Part shown: positions 1 through 6,313 of the stretch, piece by piece
How positions within the stretch are numbered: the stretch's first letter is position 1
Layout: each line of letters starts with the position of its first letter
DNA from: CAZJHX01 sp964545715
Lineage (GTDB): Bacteria; Myxococcota_A; UBA9042; GCA-2863065
Assembly: GCA_964545715.1 (NCBI GenBank)
Contig: CAZJHX010000260.1
Span: 1 to 9,248, forward strand
Direction of reading: 5' to 3'
DNA: 9,248 bases
The notes under the pieces: model-generated
Database searches by the model: none
Told to the model about the DNA's origin: nothing
The model's input: the letters and a program-made list of their open reading frames with translations, nothing else
Translations under genes and position numbers: made by a program

Positions 1-65
1 CGAGGACGCGAACGGCCCGGACCACGAGGATGACGATGGCGACGTAGAGCCGGGGGAAGGTAAGC

Positions 66-752
66 ATGGCCGCGGGATCGTGGCCGGCGATACACGAGAT
101 CTCAAGCGAGGGAGTAGGCCGGAAGTGCCTGACCTTGCTGGGTAGACGAGAATTGAGGATGCACAAGTGGCGCGACATCGGCCTGCACATGGTGATCACG
201 GGCGTGGAGTTCTTCAGGGACGACGACCTGAAGTCGGTCAACAAGGCGGCCACGGTCCGCGACAACGAACAGGCGGCGGTGGTGCTGCGCGACCTGGGCA
301 TCACCAACGTCGCCTATTTTCTGGTCCGTCCGGAGTACGACCGCAGCGACTTCAAGGAGCTGCGCGCGTACATCAAGCGCCTCAACGCCCCGTTCTCGAG
401 CTTCTTCGTGCTCACCCCGCTGCCGGGAACGGCGCTCTACGACGATGCACTACCCAACATGATCCGCACCGATCCGGAGTTCTTCGACTTCTTTCACACC
501 CTGCTGCCGACGACGCTCCCGCTCCCCGAGTTTTATGCGGAGCTGCACCAAACCTGGCGGTCCTCGATGTCGCCCTTCCGAGGCCTGCTGCTCCTCAGGA
601 AGTTCCGCCTGCGCCACATCCTGCCGGCAATCCTGCGGATGCTCCGCTTCTACCGCCGCCTCAAGACCGCGTGGCGAGACTACGAAGCGCCCGCACGCCA
701 CTCGCTACCAGGCAAGACGGCGGACGGAGGGGTCACATCATCCGAAGCGTGA
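66..752 (+). pseudogene. 5'-truncated B12-type radical SAM protein (HpnR-like)
   Basis: This reading frame encodes the C-terminal half of a radical SAM enzyme. Residues from about 27 onward (GRREL..KWRDIGL, then ITGVEFFRDDDLKSVNKA, LTPLPGTALYDD and LLPTTLPLPEFY) resemble the second half of the TIM barrel and the C-terminal region of cobalamin-binding radical SAM methylases such as hopanoid C-3 methylase HpnR. The CxxxCxxC iron-sulfur motif and the cobalamin domain, which should lie upstream, are absent: the frame is closed by a TAG at 45-47, and neither other + frame upstream looks like this family. The first 20 or so residues do not obviously match. The basic C-terminus (about 185-215) fits family tails. 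The product cannot be a functional radical SAM enzyme by itself. Its stop overlaps the GTG of the next gene, so the locus may still be transcribed. A frameshift or assembly break is the alternative. ATG codons at 66, 159 and 189 could each initiate. Confidence 0.6.
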
Positions 753-2047
753 GAGCCCTGCTGACGGCCCTGTTGGCGGTCGGCTGCAACATCGAGCCGA
801 ACCCCAGCCCGTTGGGAGCGCCCGGCCTCGACCGACCGGGAACGTTCGACGTCGTCGCGCCGCCACCGCACGATGACGCGAGCGCGTCTGACGCCTCGGC
901 GCCCACGGACCTGGTCGCCCCACCCGACGATGTGGGACCGGGCGATGTCGGACCGGGCGATGTGGGGCCCGAGGATGCACCGCCACCCGACGACGATGTG
1001 CCTGTGGATATTCCGCAGCAGCCGCCGTGCCCCAGCGGCGTGATTTGCGTGGATGAGCTGCCCTTTGCGCACGCGGGTGACACGACGACCGGGGTGTCGG
1101 TGTTCGACGCGTACGCATGCGCGCCACAGACCGACGAGTCGGGCCCGGAGATCGTGTACCGCGTGGAGGTCTCGCAGGCCGGCTTTCTGACGGCGGCCGT
1201 GACGGATGGTGACGGCGTGGATGTCGACGTGCACCTGCTCGCCGAGCTGGACGCCGGCGCGTGCGTGGCGCGTGGCCATCACAACCTGGGCGCTCAGGTG
1301 GACGCCGGCACGTGGTGGATCGTGGTCGACAGTTGGGTCGATGGGTCGGGTGTCGCGCAGGCCGGCGCTTACGAGCTCAGCATCGACCTCAAGGCCGGCG
1401 GCGACGGCTGCGCCGCGGACATGCAGCTCGTCGCGCCCGGCACGGTAGCACCGGTCTGCATGGATCGCTTCGAGGCGCCAAACACCGAGGCGGGGTTGGC
1501 GCTGGTGATGTCCACGTTTGACGAGGCGGCCGCGTGGTGCGAAGCGCGTGGCAAGCGCCTGTGCTTCGACGATGAGTGGACCGCCGCCTGCGAGGGACCC
1601 AAGGGTTACGCCTATCCGTATGGCGACACGCATCAGCCGGGGGTGTGCAACGACGACAAGACGTGGAAGGCGTACGATCAGCAGCTGCTCAGTGGGTGGC
1701 CTTGGGGCCTGGCTTTCGCCTCGTTGGAGACGCTCGCGCAGGTCCTGGACGCGGCTGCCGCCACGGGTGCGCCGGGGGCTGCGTCCGCTGCGCATGTGGA
1801 GGCGCTTTATCAGGGCACTGAGGCCGGCGCCAACACCGGGTGCGGTGGCGCTTACGGGGTCTTCGATCTGACCGGCAACGTCGAGGAGTGGACACGTCGC
1901 CGGGATGGGGGAACCCCCGGGTTCCACGGCAACTTGAAGGGGCGCTACTGGGCAGAGCCGCGCACTTGCCAGCAGGGCGTGAAATCTCATGGGGACGCCT
2001 TTCGCTTTTACGAGATCGGCTTCAGGTGCTGCGCCGATCCAGACTGA
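749..2047 (+). CDS. Lipoprotein with PPC-like and FGE/SUMF1-fold domains
   Basis: A 432-aa predicted lipoprotein. The GTG at 749 overlaps the TGA of the upstream frame (GTGA) and gives a very short signal peptide, RALLTALLAVG, with lipobox Cys13; a GGAGGGG lies 16 nt upstream. The longer open frame upstream of 749 is a shadow of the radical SAM frame. Residues 14-95 are an Asp/Pro-rich linker that includes three 15-bp repeats (residues 61-75). Residues 100-215 look like a bacterial pre-peptidase C-terminal (PPC) beta domain, ending AGAYELSIDL. Residues 230-432 are an FGE/SUMF1-type domain: CMDRFEAPN, AAAWCEARGKRLCFDDEW, GAYGVFDLTGNVEEW, GFRCC. The canonical catalytic cysteine pair of FGE is not evident, and only Cys407 sits in that region, so a binding or structural role at the cell surface is more likely than formylglycine formation. 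The product is probably held in the outer membrane. The substrate or partner is unknown. Confidence 0.85.
   Translation: MRALLTALLAVGCNIEPNPSPLGAPGLDRPGTFDVVAPPPHDDASASDASAPTDLVAPPDDVGPGDVGPGDVGPEDAPPPDDDVPVDIPQQPPCPSGVICVDELPFAHAGDTTTGVSVFDAYACAPQTDESGPEIVYRVEVSQAGFLTAAVTDGDGVDVDVHLLAELDAGACVARGHHNLGAQVDAGTWWIVVDSWVDGSGVAQAGAYELSIDLKAGGDGCAADMQLVAPGTVAPVCMDRFEAPNTEAGLALVMSTFDEAAAWCEARGKRLCFDDEWTAACEGPKGYAYPYGDTHQPGVCNDDKTWKAYDQQLLSGWPWGLAFASLETLAQVLDAAAATGAPGAASAAHVEALYQGTEAGANTGCGGAYGVFDLTGNVEEWTRRRDGGTPGFHGNLKGRYWAEPRTCQQGVKSHGDAFRFYEIGFRCCADPD
929..973 (+). repeat. Three tandem 15-bp repeats encoding DVGPG/E
   Basis: Three consecutive 15-bp units begin at 929, 944 and 959 (GATGTSGGACCGGGC, the third diverged). 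They encode DVGPG, DVGPG and DVGPE inside the lipoprotein linker. This is a flexible spacer of the kind that can change copy number by slippage without breaking the frame. Confidence 0.8.
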
Positions 2048-2051
2048 CGCG

Positions 2052-3164
2052 TCACCACGGCCACGGTGATGCCCCGATGACCGCCTGGTGGTACCAGAAG
2101 AGCACGAGGAGCAGCACGGCGACGCCGCCCACCACGGCGACTATCCCGACGTCTGAGAAGCTGACGTCGGTGCGTCCCTCGCGAGCGGCGACAAAGGGGA
2201 TTATCGACGTGACCTTCTCCACGCGGCGCCAGTCCTGTTTGGGGTCACGACGCCGCCGGCCTTCGGCATCCAGCGTGCCGAAGACCACCAGGATGATGAA
2301 GCTGCCAAAGAACAGCAGCGCCGCCAGATCGCCGTTGGGCGGAATGTGGCACAGGGCCCACAGCGCGATGGCCACGTTCATGGGGTGACGAGTGATCCGG
2401 GCCACGCCGGAGGCCGGGTCGTCGTCGGAGTCGGGATCGGTGTCCAGCCGGTTGTGGCTGGTAAACGCGGCGACAAACAGCACCAGCACAAACGGCATGA
2501 GCAACATCGGCACCCAGCCCACCCAACCGGAGACGATCCATAGCTCGACGTATGGCGCCCGGGTCCAGGCCCAGATCTCAAAGCCGAGCGCCGCGCCGAC
2601 GATCAGTGAGTACGCGCTCATGAACATTTTTGGTCCCAGCCGGCGGACCAGGTGAGGACGGACTGAGCGGTGCGACAGGACCAGATGTCCGCCGACAAAG
2701 AGCACACATGCCAGCAGCAGCAGCAGCATGGAGCCCTCGCCGGTGGTGCGCCGGGCCACCTCGTCGGGATCCGAGAGCCGGTGAAGCGCCGCCACGATTC
2801 GGCCCAGCTGCTCGTCGGACAGCTCGTAGGCCGGCATGGTCCCAGTGCGATATCCCCGGCGGGCGAGCGCGGCCGGCTGCCTTATCGACTGGATGAGGTA
2901 GGCGTCGTCCACCACGAGCGGCCGGGCGGTGCCGCCGGCGTCCGCCACGGTGACGGCGCCGTCGTCGATGAGCCCCAAAAAGCTGGGCCCCACGCGTTTT
3001 GTCCCGTCGAGCGAGTGGCAGGCCCCACAGCCGAGGCCGTCGAGCTCGCTCAGCACCTCTTCGAGCGCCGCGTCGTCGACCAACGGCTCACCCACATCGG
3101 CGTGCGCGTTGCCCGGATTGCTCACCAGGAACGCCAGAACAGCGACCCACCTGCTCAAGCTCAC
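2052..3164 (-). CDS. Cytochrome c - NnrU family membrane protein fusion
   Basis: A 370-aa predicted fusion protein. The GTG start at 3164 overlaps the TGA of the upstream lipoprotein gene (GTGA); the open frame continues upstream, but that part has no coding character and runs antisense-shifted through the lipoprotein gene. Residues 1-22 are a signal peptide ending in AHA. Residues 30-135 form a class I cytochrome c domain with haem motif CGACH (46-50) and a likely axial Met110 in GTMPAYELSDEQ. From residue 146 the protein is a multi-helix NnrU-family domain: FVGGHLVLSH with His160 and His165, ITRHPM with His260, ALCHIPPNGD with His273, and a closing TM helix at about 340-358. NnrU is linked to nitrite/nitric oxide reduction in some bacteria, and the plant relative Z-ISO is a haem b carotenoid isomerase. 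The fusion suggests electron delivery to a membrane haem; the substrate is not visible. The soluble cytochrome domain should face the periplasm. Confidence 0.85.
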   Translation of the reverse strand: MSLSRWVAVLAFLVSNPGNAHADVGEPLVDDAALEEVLSELDGLGCGACHSLDGTKRVGPSFLGLIDDGAVTVADAGGTARPLVVDDAYLIQSIRQPAALARRGYRTGTMPAYELSDEQLGRIVAALHRLSDPDEVARRTTGEGSMLLLLLACVLFVGGHLVLSHRSVRPHLVRRLGPKMFMSAYSLIVGAALGFEIWAWTRAPYVELWIVSGWVGWVPMLLMPFVLVLFVAAFTSHNRLDTDPDSDDDPASGVARITRHPMNVAIALWALCHIPPNGDLAALLFFGSFIILVVFGTLDAEGRRRRDPKQDWRRVEKVTSIIPFVAAREGRTDVSFSDVGIVAVVGGVAVLLLVLFWYHQAVIGASPWPW

Positions 3165-3910
3165 TTCTGAGACGCTCCCGGCGGAGCCTGGTAGGCCGGG
3201 TCCAACGTAATGGACGGCAGCGCCGCCTTCAGCTTGCGCCCCAGCGCCCTGTGGGCCTGGACAGTCAGATCGGCGGCGAGGGAGATCTTTCGGTCGAGTC
3301 CTGTGCTCGTCGCCGCGGCGCCCCTGACCTCGATCTGGCTCGAGCTGCGCGAACCGAAGCGCACACCGCCCAGCGGCGCCGCATCGGCGAGTCGAAAGAG
3401 GAGCGCATCGGCGACCACCCCACCCGCGCGGAAGCTGCTCTTGTCCTTGTTCTCCGCAGCCTGGGCGCGCTGAACGCGAAGTACCAGGATGTACTTCAGG
3501 GCCAACAGGCGCTCCATCTCGCCGATGTTTCCGGGCAGGCGGGAGTTGTCGGCCAGCCACTCATCGAGCTTTCTCAGGTCGTGTGGAGCCGCGCCCAGGC
3601 GCACGGTCGGGCGCGCGTCGACATTTTGGAGAAGGTCCAGCTGCCAGGTCCGGGTGTTGCCGCCCTCCGGCTTGCCGCTGCGCGCTTGCCGGGTGTCGAG
3701 CTCAACCGCCTCCGAGAAGCCGTCGGCCGTAAGCGGGGGCGCACTCTCCGCCGCCGCGGCCACCGCCGTCAACCGCTCCCGAAAGGTGCGCAGCTCCGCA
3801 GCGTGCTCGGTGGCGAAGCGCTCGCTTCCGGTGACCTTCTTCTCCTTGCTGCAGCCGGTCGACAGGGACAGCAGAGCGAGGCAGACAGCGACAAGCGGCA
3901 GGCGAATCAT
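3161..3910 (-). CDS. Lipoprotein of unknown function
   Basis: A 249-aa predicted lipoprotein that I do not recognise. The ATG at 3910 begins a classical signal sequence, MIRLPLVAVCLALLSLSTGC, with lipobox LSTGC and modified Cys20; the in-frame extension further upstream would bury this signal, so it is rejected. The mature part starts SKEKKVTGSERFATEHAAELRT and is mostly charged and helical, with a conserved-looking stretch WLADNSRLPGNIGEMERLLALKYILVLR around 145-172 and a second region near 205-220 (GSRSSSQIEVRG). There are no cysteines after Cys20, no haem motif and no transmembrane segment. The gene lies 43 nt after the membrane protein gene, and its stop overlaps the GTG of the cytochrome c-NnrU gene, so the three are probably cotranscribed and the lipoprotein may be an accessory of that membrane redox protein. 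No strong ribosome binding site is seen. Confidence 0.8.
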   Translation of the reverse strand: MIRLPLVAVCLALLSLSTGCSKEKKVTGSERFATEHAAELRTFRERLTAVAAAAESAPPLTADGFSEAVELDTRQARSGKPEGGNTRTWQLDLLQNVDARPTVRLGAAPHDLRKLDEWLADNSRLPGNIGEMERLLALKYILVLRVQRAQAAENKDKSSFRAGGVVADALLFRLADAAPLGGVRFGSRSSSQIEVRGAAATSTGLDRKISLAADLTVQAHRALGRKLKAALPSITLDPAYQAPPGASQK

Positions 3911-3953
3911 GGTTGGGGAGTCTAGGGCAAAAGCGCATGGGCCGACGAGACCT

Positions 3954-5009
3954 TCACCCCTTTTTCGGTGCCACGGCAATCCCGACGCCAAACACCAGCA
4001 GCGCCAGGCCGGGCAGCAGAAAGTACAGATGCGTCTCGGACGTCAGCCCGTAGGTGTGCACCTCACCCATGAAATCGCTCACCAGCGGTGACACGAAGGG
4101 CTTTGCCACCAGGGCGCCACCGGCCGACAGGGCCATCAGCACGGCGAGCGGCCACTGGCCCGCAAGTCGCAACCACAACGCCGCGAAGCCTGCGCACACC
4201 GCGCCCGCAACGACCACCTCGAGGTCTCCCCCGTGGGTCCGATCAACAGACAGCGGCACGAGCCACACGACGGTGGTGACCAGGACCGCCAGCAGGACGG
4301 CGCCGAACCCGGTCGAGGCGAGAAAACGGCCAAGCAGGCTCCCGCGTGCCGTTTCGTACTCGGCGCGCGCGCTCTCGAAGGCATCTGCGTCAAGCCGCCC
4401 GTCCACCGCAAACGCAGCCGCGTTCCACAAGACCGTGGCGCGCGGCGCGTCGAACGCCTTCTCGGCAGCTCGAAGCGCGACCTCGTCGAACGCCAGCGCC
4501 CCGACATCCGGCGCCGCCACCAGCCTCCGGACGCGCTCGGCCCAGGCCTGCGACGTGGCCTCGCTTCGATCATCGAACAACCGGGTCTCCTGAAACGCCC
4601 CGGGGGCGAGCACCCCGTAGCTGACGACGATCCGCGTGCCGCGCTTGCTCCGGACGCGGTACTTTCGGCGCTTGACGACCAGCGCCCCGAGCTGCTCGAA
4701 CGAGGCGGTCGAGCGTTGTGCCCCATCGGTCACCGTGATCACCCGCTCCCGCAGATCCAACCACACCGCGCGCTGGGGTTTGCGACGCCGACGGATCCCC
4801 CACATCGCGATCGACAGCCCGATGGTCAAGCCGATCACACCGGCCGACAACGCCTCGTAATCGAACGCCGCGCCTCCCCGAAAGAAGCCGTAGTAAACGG
4901 GCCAGGTCGCGGCGCACGCCAACAACAACCCAAACCCGATAGCAAAGCTCTCGAACCCCAGCCCCTGCCGATACAAGCGCATCAGCCACGGAGCCTTGTC
5001 AGACAACAT
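3954..5009 (-). CDS. Multi-pass membrane protein of unknown function
   Basis: A 351-aa predicted inner-membrane protein that I do not recognise. Hydrophobic segments lie at about 22-43, 53-72, 232-253, 265-281, 286-305 and 327-347. The first two are followed by a basic patch (GIRRRRKPQR) and a soluble region of about 155 residues. In that region WLDLRERVITVTDG, FEQLGALVVKRRKYRVRSK and RIVVSYGVLAPGAFQETRLFDDRSEA look like a PH-like beta domain of the kind seen in small bacterial membrane proteins; this is a guess from pattern. The positive-inside rule places the soluble region in the cytoplasm. The start is the ATG at 5009; Met10 is an alternative. An AAGGAG lies at 5044-5039, too far (about 30 nt) to serve this start directly. 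It is the first gene of the probable unit with the lipoprotein and cytochrome c-NnrU genes, 52 nt after the nucleotidyltransferase gene. Confidence 0.8.
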   Translation of the reverse strand: MLSDKAPWLMRLYRQGLGFESFAIGFGLLLACAATWPVYYGFFRGGAAFDYEALSAGVIGLTIGLSIAMWGIRRRRKPQRAVWLDLRERVITVTDGAQRSTASFEQLGALVVKRRKYRVRSKRGTRIVVSYGVLAPGAFQETRLFDDRSEATSQAWAERVRRLVAAPDVGALAFDEVALRAAEKAFDAPRATVLWNAAAFAVDGRLDADAFESARAEYETARGSLLGRFLASTGFGAVLLAVLVTTVVWLVPLSVDRTHGGDLEVVVAGAVCAGFAALWLRLAGQWPLAVLMALSAGGALVAKPFVSPLVSDFMGEVHTYGLTSETHLYFLLPGLALLVFGVGIAVAPKKG

Positions 5010-5053
5010 CAGTCGCGTCGGTTCTCGCGTAACGCACGCTCCTTTTCACGGCA

Positions 5054-5080
5054 GCTGGACGCTAGGCCATGCCGTCCAGC
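5054..5080 (-). terminator. Hairpin over the nucleotidyltransferase stop codon
   Basis: An 8-bp perfect inverted repeat (GCTGGACG at 5054-5061 and CGTCCAGC at 5073-5080) has an 11-nt loop that contains the last codons and straddles the stop codon of the nucleotidyltransferase gene. It could separate this gene from the membrane protein gene downstream, but there is no following U tract, so a factor-independent terminator is doubtful. Confidence 0.3.
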
Positions 5081-5646
5081 AGTGCCTGGAACTTGCCGGC
5101 CAGATCCTCACCACGGTCGAATCCCCGGCTCTTGATACTCCGCAGCGCCACGCGGACCGCGCCCAAATCCAACTGCGGATTCATGCGGATCAGGCTTCGC
5201 GCGTCGATCTGATCCTGCAGGCGCCGATCGGTCATGGATAGAACCTTCATGGCGAGTAGATCCTCAACGGACGCCACGGGTACCGGCCGTTCGAAACCAA
5301 AGTCGACGGGCGTCGCGCGCGCAACTATTTCGGGCTCCAGGCCGCAGCTCGCAGCGAGAAGGTCGACGATCACGCCGCCGCGGCTGACGAGACGCACGGT
5401 CGCCAGCCTCCCTCGCGTTTCATGTTCCACGAGTGCGGCCACTTCATACCCGAGCGCTCGCAGCCTGCCAACAAGCTCCTCGACGCTGGGATCGTCCGGC
5501 GCGTCGATGGCCAGGTCAACGTCTCGGGTGAAGCGGACCTCACCACGCACAGAGACGGCCAGCCCTCCGACCAACGCGAACGGCACGCTCAGGCCGCCAA
5601 GTGCCGCAACAGCCTGAGCGAGAGTTTGGTCAGGCCCCTCAATCAC
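5062..5646 (-). CDS. AbiEii/MNT-type nucleotidyltransferase, putative toxin
   Basis: A 194-aa protein of the DNA polymerase beta-like nucleotidyltransferase superfamily, closest in pattern to AbiEii/AbiGii and MNT toxin-type enzymes. FALVGGLAVSVRG (Gly27-Gly28) is followed by RFTRDVDLAI with the metal-binding pair Asp42-x-Asp44, and GGVIVDLLAAS supplies the third acidic residue, Asp95. The C-terminal helical half carries VEDLLAMKV (Lys134) and the RLQDQIDARSL element typical of these enzymes, so the catalytic set looks intact. The GTG at 5646 overlaps the end of the preceding small gene by 8 nt; longer in-frame reading upstream has no plausible start and no family similarity. Family members transfer nucleotides, often to tRNA or to a partner protein, and many act in type II or IV toxin-antitoxin or abortive-infection modules. 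The target here is not inferable. The TAG stop lies inside a hairpin. Confidence 0.85.
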   Translation of the reverse strand: MIEGPDQTLAQAVAALGGLSVPFALVGGLAVSVRGEVRFTRDVDLAIDAPDDPSVEELVGRLRALGYEVAALVEHETRGRLATVRLVSRGGVIVDLLAASCGLEPEIVARATPVDFGFERPVPVASVEDLLAMKVLSMTDRRLQDQIDARSLIRMNPQLDLGAVRVALRSIKSRGFDRGEDLAGKFQALLDGMA

Positions 5647-5830
5647 GCCGAGCGAGCCATGCGCGAACCATCCTGTCGATGTCTGCGTCCGTGGCGTCTG
5701 GCCGCCGGCTGCGCAGCGCAACCCGCTTGACTCGGATCCCTGCCGCCATCATCTCCAGGGCCTGTCTGGCCCGCACGTCTAACGGAACGGCACGCGCACG
5801 CTCCAACTCGTCTCGTCGCAATCGATGCAC
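5639..5830 (-). CDS. Small partner protein of the nucleotidyltransferase
   Basis: A 63-aa basic, helical protein (DVRARQALEMMAAGIRVKR, RRPDATDADIDRMVRAWLARRD). From memory, similar short proteins with an ALEMM..GI..K...LR...P.A...EI pattern commonly precede AbiEii-type nucleotidyltransferase genes. A role as antitoxin or substrate partner is inferred only from that context and from the 8-nt overlap with the next gene. The start is uncertain. The GTG at 5830 has a TACAAT sequence 8-13 nt upstream, which would make a nearly leaderless transcript. The TTG at 5821 has GGAG about 8 nt upstream, a better ribosome-binding spacing, and would give a 60-aa product. The frame is open back to 5872 but has no start codon there. 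No DNA-binding motif is evident. Confidence 0.65.
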   Translation of the reverse strand: MHRLRRDELERARAVPLDVRARQALEMMAAGIRVKRVALRSRRPDATDADIDRMVRAWLARRD

Positions 5831-5866
5831 TCCGAGAATTGTACACCAGTTCCACCAACGAGAAAC

Positions 5867-5892
5867 GGCCAGCTAGAGTCCTCTAACTGGCC
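5867..5892 (-). terminator. 12-bp hairpin downstream of the tRNA fragment
   Basis: Read on the minus strand, GGCCAGTTAGAG, then GA, then CTCTAGCTGGCC forms a 12-bp stem with one G-U pair and a minimal loop. It starts 15 nt after the tRNA-like segment and is followed by GTTTCTCG, only a weak U-rich tail. The G-U pair folds on this strand but would be a C-A mismatch on the other. This fits a former tRNA gene terminator oriented with the tRNA. Confidence 0.5.
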
Positions 5893-5906
5893 GCCATCAC
5901 TCAGTC

Positions 5907-5943
5907 GCGGGGGCCGGATTTGAACCGACGACCTTCGGGTTAT
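5907..5943 (-). pseudogene. 3' half of tRNA-fMet (putative att site)
   Basis: Read on the minus strand, these 37 nt match positions 35-71 of the E. coli initiator tRNA-fMet as I recall it: the 3' anticodon loop and stem (ATAACCCGA), variable region AGGTC, T arm GTCGG-TTCAAAT-CCGGC and acceptor strand CCCCGC. Similarity stops abruptly at position 34, and the upstream sequence cannot form the matching acceptor strand CGCGGGG or the anticodon-stem partner TCGGG. It is therefore a half gene and not a functional tRNA. After position 71 it reads GACTG in place of the expected AACCA. Half-tRNA copies whose identity begins in the anticodon loop are the classic footprint of tyrosine recombinase integration. 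Confidence 0.75.
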
Positions 5944-6003
5944 CAGAGACCCCAGGCCGACCAGGATTACCACATTATTTCAAGCACTTAACAGAACAGA
6001 CAG

Positions 6004-6240
6004 TCAACGACCGGGCGTCGTTGCGATAGGCCAGGCAGGGTCCGCCATCCGACTGGCGGGTAGCAGCTTGTGCGGCTTCCCGCACTCGCGCTCAACGTCG
6101 GCTCGATTCCAGCGCCTGTCTATCCGGCACCGCATGAGGAGTCCGTCGTCGGCGAAGTAAATTAGGGCAGGGGCTGGTGGCTCACACCCGAGAACGGCCA
6201 CCGTCAAGACGGCCCACATCCACCGACTGCCGCGAGACAT
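6004..6240 (-). CDS. Small lipoprotein, possibly 3'-truncated
   Basis: A 78-aa predicted lipoprotein. The ATG at 6240 gives MSRGSRWMWAVLTVAVLGC with lipobox AVLGC and Cys19; in-frame sequence upstream of this Met is not credible. The short mature part, YFADDGLLMRCRIDRRWNRADVERECGKPHKLLP, has the V...CG.P signature of small BamE/SmpA-like or DUF2845-like modules, in which this turn follows a short helix. That assignment is tentative. Such domains normally continue for another 30-50 residues, and here the frame ends soon after in a low-conservation tail (ADPAWPIATTPGR), 60 nt from the half-tRNA. The 3' end may therefore have been lost at the element boundary. It is transcribed away from the regulatory operon, with no cotranscribed neighbour before the tRNA fragment. 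Confidence 0.6.
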   Translation of the reverse strand: MSRGSRWMWAVLTVAVLGCEPPAPALIYFADDGLLMRCRIDRRWNRADVERECGKPHKLLPASRMADPAWPIATTPGR

Positions 6241-6313
6241 GCGCCTATTCTGAAACAGTGGCCGTTGATGTGCCAGTCTGCGAGCACGGTCGGACTGACT
6301 CTGGAGGTCCAAA

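Noticed and set aside
167..748. N-terminal extension of the lipoprotein frame upstream of GTG 749
   Set aside because: It overlaps the radical SAM remnant in another frame, is Arg/Pro/Gln-rich, and would bury the lipoprotein signal peptide.
680..1990. Long open frame on the minus strand opposite the FGE-fold lipoprotein gene
   Set aside because: Arg/His-rich composition without domain signal; it is an antisense shadow of a GC-rich gene with clear lipobox and FGE motifs.
2052..2069. Inverted repeat TCACC...GGTGA between the convergent genes as a bidirectional terminator
   Set aside because: Only a 5-bp stem, an 8-nt loop and no T tract on either strand.
3165..3560. Extension of the cytochrome c-NnrU frame upstream of GTG 3164
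   Set aside because: It lies within the lipoprotein gene in another frame, has no family signal and would mask the signal peptide ending in AHA.
5905..5980. A complete tRNA gene on the minus strand
   Set aside because: No 5' acceptor strand or anticodon-stem partner can be found. Alternative folds give anticodon CTG with a stem mismatch and no acceptor stem, so only the 3' half is credible.
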